From assembly GCF_964355755.1 (NCBI RefSeq), contig NC_092671.1, positions 10,985,001 to 11,049,000 of the forward strand: a DNA stretch of 64,000 nucleotides. Direction: 5' to 3'. A program made the position numbers and the translations under genes. The stretch's first letter is position 1. Each line of letters begins with the position of its first letter. Shown piece after piece: positions 59,101-64,000 of the stretch. Source of the stretch: Antedon mediterranea. Taxonomy: Eukaryota > Echinodermata > Crinoidea > Comatulida > Antedonidae. The notes beneath the pieces are model-generated. The model was not told the origin of the DNA. It searched no databases and worked only from the letters and a program-made list of their open reading frames with translations.

Positions 59101-62100
59101 ATGTGGCAGAATATAGAATTCTAAAGCTCTGTCTACACAAATAGCTTGACAAAAAAAAATGTCATATGCCCAAATATGGTAGTGATATGATGTCATCATG
59201 TCCATGTGCACATCACATTTTTTCGTCACATATTAAGTTTAATATTGTAGTTTAAGAAAACACAGGATATTCTATTCCACGGATGAATGATTTTAACCAC
59301 ACTGATGTATGAATACAGGATTTTGAAATAATATAATATTACAAGGAACTTTATAAATACACAACAGATTCTAGTTTGGATTAGTTATTGTATAGCTGTC
59401 TTGAAAATATTCCTTCCTTTACTGTACAACAACCAAACAGCTTTTCAACTAAAGACATGGATCTCTGTTACAGGATTGTATTTGTGATATTAACTTTGTC
59501 TTCTTCATCTGCTGATGTAGAGTTTGCTGTAAAGCCACCACTAGAAGTGACTGCTTTTCCAGGACAAAATGTTTTGCTGCCATGCGTTTTGAAGAACTTG
59601 GTTAAAGGGCAAATAGTTATATGGGTTTACACATCTGAGAAAGTAATGGTTGAAACGATTTCAGACAATAGAAAGTTGTATAATACTACAGTTGAAAGCA
59701 TTGCTGAAAATATTTCAATAATTGGTGAAGGAAATAATTTTACTCTATTTTTTCAAATACCATCATCAGCATCTACTAATACTCGTGTAAAGTACCGTTG
59801 TTCTGTTATGGAAATAAACAACAATGCATATAGTGCTGTAGCAACGGCAAATGCAACTGTCAATATAAAGGAATGGCCATTCAGTATTCCATTATGTGTT
59901 GGAATAAATACAACTCTTGTCAATAGAGAAATGTTACAAGTAGGATGTGTCTCAATTTCATCAGATCCAGATGTCACAACATTTTTTAAGTTAAATGAGA
60001 GAGTCTTGTCCACTATGTCAATTTTTAATGGCTACATTATTCATAACTTGACAGTAAGAAAAGAGTACCATGATGCAAGATTTGTATGTGAATCAAAAAG
60101 AAATGGAACAAATGAGATCAGAAGTTGCTCAGTAGGTCCAATCACTGTCAACTATAAACCAGAGATTACCATCTCAAAAATATCACCACTTGAGTTCCAC
60201 TGTACAGCTGAGGCTAGACCAGCAGTGAATGGAACAAACTGGATTGTGGAGTCTAACATTCCTAAAGAAAACTTCAACATTACAGGAGATAAACTGATAT
60301 TCACTAAACAGTTAGAAACTAGTTCTGTTATAGAATGCTGGGCTGAAAATTATATTGGAAAAACAAGTGAAACTTGTTCTATCTTTAATACTCAAAATCA
60401 AGATTCAAACAATGTAAGCATTGTTTATTTTATCATTGTGGTGAGTCTTCTTGGAATAATTGTTATTATAATTTCCTCTTTAATTATTATCTGCTTTTTG
60501 CGACAAAAACAATTCCAACGTAACAATGACTCACAAAAAACAAACCAAGATTTGAATCAAAGTGGAATAAAAAACAAGGATACAGAAAAACATGTTTATG
60601 ATTATGCTACGATCAATGTCTCTCGGTTAGAAGGTGATTTTGTGGAAACAGAAAATGAAATTTATGTTAGTGGTGACGTCAACCAGTAATGTTAAATTAA
60701 GTAACATGACATCATTGAAGTACCGGAAAAAGTTGAACAGGAAAACTGAGGATACTATATATGATGAGCTTTCTGGAAGAACAATAGATAAGAATGACAG
60801 ACAACTTTGAGCCACAGATCTTGATCTCTCAAATCCATAAAAAATTTAGGAACTTGAACTTGTTCTTCAGTTTGTCTGCCCTCCTCTTGTATATAGATTT
60901 TTTTTTTTTTTTTGAGGAAATTATTAGTATATTAACATGTTATGATCTTTAAAACATATATCAACACTTTTTTTGTAAATAAATCCTTTTTTATCATAAT
61001 ACTGTATACTTCAGTTTGTATATAAAGAGAATTACTTTTATTTTCTGTAAATATCTAAAAACTGTTTACATATTTAGCCTGGTATCATGTCAATTAGATT
61101 TTACAAATTTAAACATCAGGCATTCTTTTTTAAGGGAGATCTGTGAATGTAAGGAATAAAGAAATCAATATCCAAAAAACAACATCTAAAACTGAGTCAC
61201 CATTATATTAGTATACTTAGGTCAAGTACAGATAAATGTGTGTACCTTTCTTTATGTTGAAATGTAAATTTCTCAATTAATATGGCCATTGGTATGACTG
61301 ACTGTCATTTGTGCCAAATCCCACAAATATTATTAAATATTGTTTTACAGAGTTTTATATAATTTTAACCTAAATAAAAACAAAGTACTTTTATATGGGA
61401 TTGATATATGTCATGAATCTTAATTTAATATCAAATGTATTGATGTAATTGTGAATGTTTTTTTTCTGTTTTACTATATTTCTGCCGCAATACAATTTTC
61501 CCATGTACACCTTTTTATATATGGAACAAATAAAGATTTGATAATATAACATTCAATATTACAACGATCTTTTTGATAAATATAGAACATGGTATACTAT
61601 TTGTTTAGTTGTATTTGCAATACTTTCAAATGGAAAAACACAAGATACAGAGGCTCAAGATAAGTCAAATGTATCAGAAATCCAAATGTAAAACATCTAA
61701 TGTTTTTAAACTGATGTTTATACAGGTATTATCAGTCAATTCAGACTTACACTAAATGATGCAACTTGAACACCAACAGACGTAAAAATGTATACAATTG
61801 GACGAGCGCCTCCTTTAACCTGCATAATCTTACTGTCATCCCGAATCAAAGCTAAATAAAATAATAAAAATATTATTTAATTATGTGGTAATTGATTGTT
61901 TATAGGAAATGTGCATATCATACTTAATCAAGATATAAGTAAAGTAGTTCCAAATTTTGTGAATGACGACATCACATTTCCTTAAAATTAGAAGATAAAT
62001 TTATTACTACAGTAAACTTTTCTGAAACTGACACAAAATATTTGTAAACCATGCAGAATTGATTATAGTTTAATGAGATTCTACACGAAGAGGTAAATTC

Positions 62101-62880
62101 AGTGACCAAGGGATGCCAATAATTCATCTACATTTTGTAGCAGGAAATATTATCAGTGTATGCTATACTGACCTATCGGCCCACCATATGGGGCAGCCGC
62201 AATCTTAAACTTCTTCAGGTCTGCAACTTCTTGCCATTTTCGATCCATACTATATAGTTCTGACTTCCTGATAAAAAAATGAAATAAAAAACATGAAATT
62301 TAAAATATTAATAGGATATTAAATATAGTGTTCATTTAATTACAGAACTAAGAAATATGAAATACAGAAACATTTTTTGGAAAGAAGAAAAACATTTAGT
62401 TTCAAATCTAATATAGAATACTGCATGCACAGTTCAGTAATGAATCTGAGATATTATTGATAAATGAAAAATAATAATACTAGGCCTAGATAGGCCTTTT
62501 AGTAGGCCTATATTAGTTTTGAATGGCCTAGCTAGGTAGGCTATTATTATAGCTTGTAAAATGTATGTATATCATTCCATCAGGAATACCAGCTAGAGGT
62601 CTAACAAAGCCTACACTGACTACAGCAGTACCAGTACATTTGGCTATCCTCAAGAGTCTAGCCTAGGCCTAGCCTATATCATCACAGCACGGTTATTATG
62701 CTAGCTAGGGCTAGTAGTAATTAGGCCTAGCTAGGCTAGGCCTGGCCCTAGGCTAGGCTTAGTTTTTAGGCTACACACACAGACAGTAATTCAACAGTAG
62801 CCTAGTTTAGTAGGCCTAATTCAACTGTACCTGAAGTAAACCTCTCCCATCGGGTTCCAATCTGCTGTAACATGCCCCAT
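50033..62880 (-). CDS. VPS16: VPS16, HOPS/CORVET core subunit (complete, 836 aa)
   Basis: Twenty-two coding exons on the - strand, 5' to 3': 62831-62880, 62173-62267, 61751-61851, 58351-58479, 57653-57797, 57236-57354, 56893-57012, 56293-56518, 55963-56042, 55529-55654, 55149-55276, 54706-54741, 54419-54527, 54121-54255, 53751-53859, 53251-53348, 52737-52847, 52382-52462, 51959-52128, 51678-51774, 51449-51552, 50033-50174. Sum 2511 nt, exactly 837 codons with stop; vertebrate VPS16 is about 839 aa. Family landmarks: DWNP near the start, AAAPYGGPI, beta-propeller N-half, [44 protein letters not shown], [18 protein letters not shown], [20 protein letters not shown]16 binds VPS33 and tethers late endosomes/lysosomes (known). 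Donor after 55149 (GTATCC) is weak but keeps the frame. Confidence 0.97.
50175..51448 (-). other. Last intron of VPS16
   Basis: Contains a probable hAT-like MITE (50975-51130) and a small hairpin (CTAGATCAAACTTGATCTAG, near 50465). No exon seen. Confidence 0.7.
50975..51130. mobile_element. Possible short hAT-like MITE
   Basis: Starts CAGTGCTGAACG and ends (complement) CAGTGGCGTAATGAG; near-identical flanks ATCTAGCT (left) and ATCTAAGCT (right). GC-rich interior with GGGGCCCC-type words that can pair. Inverted repeats are short and the flanking duplication is imperfect, so only tentative. Confidence 0.4.
52873..52935 (-). pseudogene. Degenerate copy of part of VPS16 exon 17
   Basis: Lies 25 bases upstream (transcript sense) of the true exon 52737-52847. 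Shares CTACTTG..CATACAAATT and TTTTGTTGTCG.CAATA in the same order and orientation but with deletions. Not usable as an exon. Confidence 0.55.
56570..56967 (-). repeat. ~200-bp tandem duplication covering half of VPS16 exon 7
   Basis: Unit 56570-56767 and unit 56768-56967 share GAACCAACTCAACCG, CACATGAATAG and the exon stretch from TTTAGGTCTGATGAACC to GATGATCAAAGGA. The right unit holds the real exon end (56893-). The left unit has the exon 3' half with its donor region (one T shorter) but no acceptor half, so it is a dead exon copy. Confidence 0.85.
59457..60689 (+). CDS. Intronless Ig-superfamily type I membrane receptor (410 aa)
   Basis: Single open exon. Start chosen at the ATG 59457 because a signal peptide follows at once (residues 1-~19, hydrophobic [10 protein letters not shown]). 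Three Ig-like domains by cysteine pairs: C43-C115 (V-like, ending YRC), C164-C211, C249-C294; many N-glycosylation sequons. Transmembrane helix ~322-348. Cytoplasmic tail ~62 residues with Y381, Y383 (YATI, a YxxI SH2/ITIM-like motif without the usual hydrophobic residue at -2) and Y403. Lies in intron 3 of VPS16 on the opposite strand. The lack of introns suggests retroposition or a lineage-specific gene. Ligand unknown; a cell-surface immune or adhesion receptor is an inference. Confidence 0.85.
   Translation: MDLCYRIVFVILTLSSSSADVEFAVKPPLEVTAFPGQNVLLPCVLKNLVKGQIVIWVYTSEKVMVETISDNRKLYNTTVESIAENISIIGEGNNFTLFFQIPSSASTNTRVKYRCSVMEINNNAYSAVATANATVNIKEWPFSIPLCVGINTTLVNREMLQVGCVSISSDPDVTTFFKLNERVLSTMSIFNGYIIHNLTVRKEYHDARFVCESKRNGTNEIRSCSVGPITVNYKPEITISKISPLEFHCTAEARPAVNGTNWIVESNIPKENFNITGDKLIFTKQLETSSVIECWAENYIGKTSETCSIFNTQNQDSNNVSIVYFIIVVSLLGIIVIIISSLIIICFLRQKQFQRNNDSQKTNQDLNQSGIKNKDTEKHVYDYATINVSRLEGDFVETENEIYVSGDVNQ
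60978..60983 (+). terminator. Polyadenylation signal AATAAA downstream of the Ig receptor gene
   Basis: Canonical AATAAA about 290 bases after the stop codon. A second AATAAA at 61529-61534 could give a longer 3' UTR. Confidence 0.5.
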
Positions 62881-62960
62881 ATTTGTTTGGAATTTATTTG
62901 TAATGTTTTATAAAAGCCAACTAAACAACCTAGGCCTAGGCCTCCTACTCCTAGCAGCTA
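62440..62960. repeat. Dense TAGGCCTA-type palindromes around VPS16 first exon
   Basis: AGGCCT/GGCCTAG words and CTAGCTAGG variants occur in very high number here, flanking exon 1 of VPS16. The same palindrome is scattered singly over the whole window (e.g. 1485, 2622, 7168, 10046, 24470). Confidence 0.7.
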
Positions 62961-63322
62961 GCTAGGCCTACAGTAACTTCAGGAAGGAGCGAGAGCGAGA
63001 GGAGGGGATCTTCTGTTTTGGTCACATGATTAGATTGCACCATGATAGTTAGGGGGAGTTCCATGGATATGTGAAGACTATACAGTTAGTAAGAACGCCA
63101 TAGTCGTTTAAACAAAGTGTTTAATTGTCATACAATTTAAATAATGCAATTGAGTTTTTCAATTAAAAATGCAGTTGTAAATTGTTTTTTTTTTTTTTTA
63201 AAGTACAGTAGTAATAAAATATGCAGAATGGACCTAGCCAAATATCTGCATATTCATGAGGGAGCCTGGGAAAGGTCACTTTCTCTTATAAAAGGTTAAT
63301 AAACGTGGCATATGCAAAAGAG
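62881..63322. promoter_or_regulatory. Shared spacer between divergent VPS16 and secreted-protein gene
   Basis: Only 442 bases separate the VPS16 ATG (-) from the ATG at 63323 (+). The VPS16 side has no TATA box; the + side has one. Contains GAGCGAGAGCGAGAGG-type purine repeats (62987-63003) and a CACATGA E-box-like word. A bidirectional promoter is likely from layout only. Confidence 0.5.
63287..63295 (+). promoter_or_regulatory. TATA box TATAAAAGG
   Basis: Perfect TATA element 28-36 bases before the ATG at 63323, with an octamer-like ATGCAAA at 63312. A normal TATA-to-start distance would leave an extremely short 5' UTR of about 5-10 bases. Confidence 0.6.
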
Positions 63323-63364
63323 ATGGCTGGACACACATGGACCTTGTTGTATCTTCTGGCAATT
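63323..63364 (+). CDS. First exon of a putative secreted protein (signal peptide)
   Basis: ATG GCT... encodes MAGHTWTLLYLLAI, a typical signal-peptide start, ending at a consensus GTAAGT donor in phase 0. A candidate second exon begins after TTCTACAG at about 63518; in that frame it reads LAGYPPNCPQRH... and stops at TAG about 63611-63613, giving a ~45-aa secreted peptide. The alternative acceptor TTAGCAG gives another frame with a dibasic KR that could run to a GTAAGA donor. I cannot choose between them or name the family. Confidence 0.5.
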
Positions 63365-64000
63365 GTAAGTTAATTAATTTATAAGACTATCTTTGTATGT
63401 TACTTAATAATTGCAATTCCCAATATAAAAGAAGTATTAGCATTTTCCTTCCTCCTACCCGTTCACTTTCGCCGGCTACTCTTGCCTAAATGCTAGGCCT
63501 ACTATAATATTCTACAGTTAGCAGGATATCCGCCGAACTGTCCCCAGCGACACAGTCACAGCAGACAAAAGATCATCAGACACACACCCTTCAAAATCAA
63601 GGCCGTGGCCTAGGTGTAAGAGTCATTATATTTTAACGTGATCTTCTCTTTCTATAATATTTGTTACTTGATTGGAGGAATAACTTAATTTATTTAGCCT
63701 AATATTACATTCATTCAATTGATTCATTAAATTGAGATGGCTCTATCTATAATTTCGATTTTGAGTTTACTCAGCATGTGATTGTGAGTAGTACATACTT
63801 TAGTACTAGGCTAGTAGTAGGGTAGTAATAGCAGTAGTGGTATGTCTATGTTATGTTACATTATATTATATTTCAGAAACTACTGTACTTATTATTACTT
63901 GTGCAAATGCTAAAGTTTAAAACACTTATGATTCATTTTAATAACTTATACTCTGTTTTTCTTATTTATTTACTTTTTAAATTTTTTATTTTACTTATGT
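63365..64000 (+). other. Downstream of the signal-peptide exon
   Basis: Apart from the candidate second exon near 63518-63613, AT-rich sequence without a visible gene to the window end. Confidence 0.5.

Overview
The window looks like AT-rich, intron-rich genomic DNA of a marine invertebrate deuterostome, most likely an echinoderm. That assignment is an inference from three things: a vertebrate-like VPS16, an expanded set of death-fold genes, and very frequent TAGGCCTA palindromes. No species name is supported. All exon models were made by eye from GT/AG sites, reading phase and comparison between the paralogues.

Three related genes lie on the + strand. Copy 2 (9424-15818) is complete: 8 coding exons, 1448 aa, consisting of an N-terminal SAM-like domain, a charged linker, four diverged copies of a ~265-300 aa helical module (one exon each, all phase 1-1), a 17-nt microexon and a C-terminal Death domain. 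Copy 1 (1-4804) enters the window inside its first module exon and has an extra G before the microexon that would cut off the Death domain. Copy 3 (37288-49029) has no SAM exon, starts with a chimeric exon, has a truncated second module, and carries a full-length LINE and an old gypsy-like remnant in its introns.

Between copies 2 and 3 are a Death-effector-domain (DED) gene (21783-23565), a fragment of it bounded by 17-bp direct repeats (20508-20907), and a gene with a duplicated unknown domain (25622-29996). The exons of the latter are phase-compatible with copy 3, so the two may be one transcription unit. The locus therefore reads as a cluster of death-fold (apoptosis or innate-immunity type) adaptors. 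Signalling function is inferred from domains only.

The right third holds a complete VPS16 gene on the - strand (22 coding exons, 836 aa, 50033-62880), the HOPS/CORVET tethering subunit. An intronless Ig-superfamily receptor gene (59457-60689) sits in its third intron on the opposite strand. The first exon of a putative secreted protein starts at 63323, divergent from VPS16. Pieces of the VPS16 last exon or its end lie downstream of copies 1 and 2, so the duplicated unit apparently included the VPS16 tail.

Mobile DNA fills the remainder: a 1.6-kb non-autonomous hAT (7656-9279), a tRNA-derived SINE (18840-19170), a MITE (22680-23110), a foldback (31430-32115), a 3.95-kb element with ~1.55-kb inverted arms and a CXC-type ORF inserted in a minisatellite (32693-36643), a 4.1-kb EN-RT LINE (42802-46902) and a gypsy gag remnant (41030-41760).
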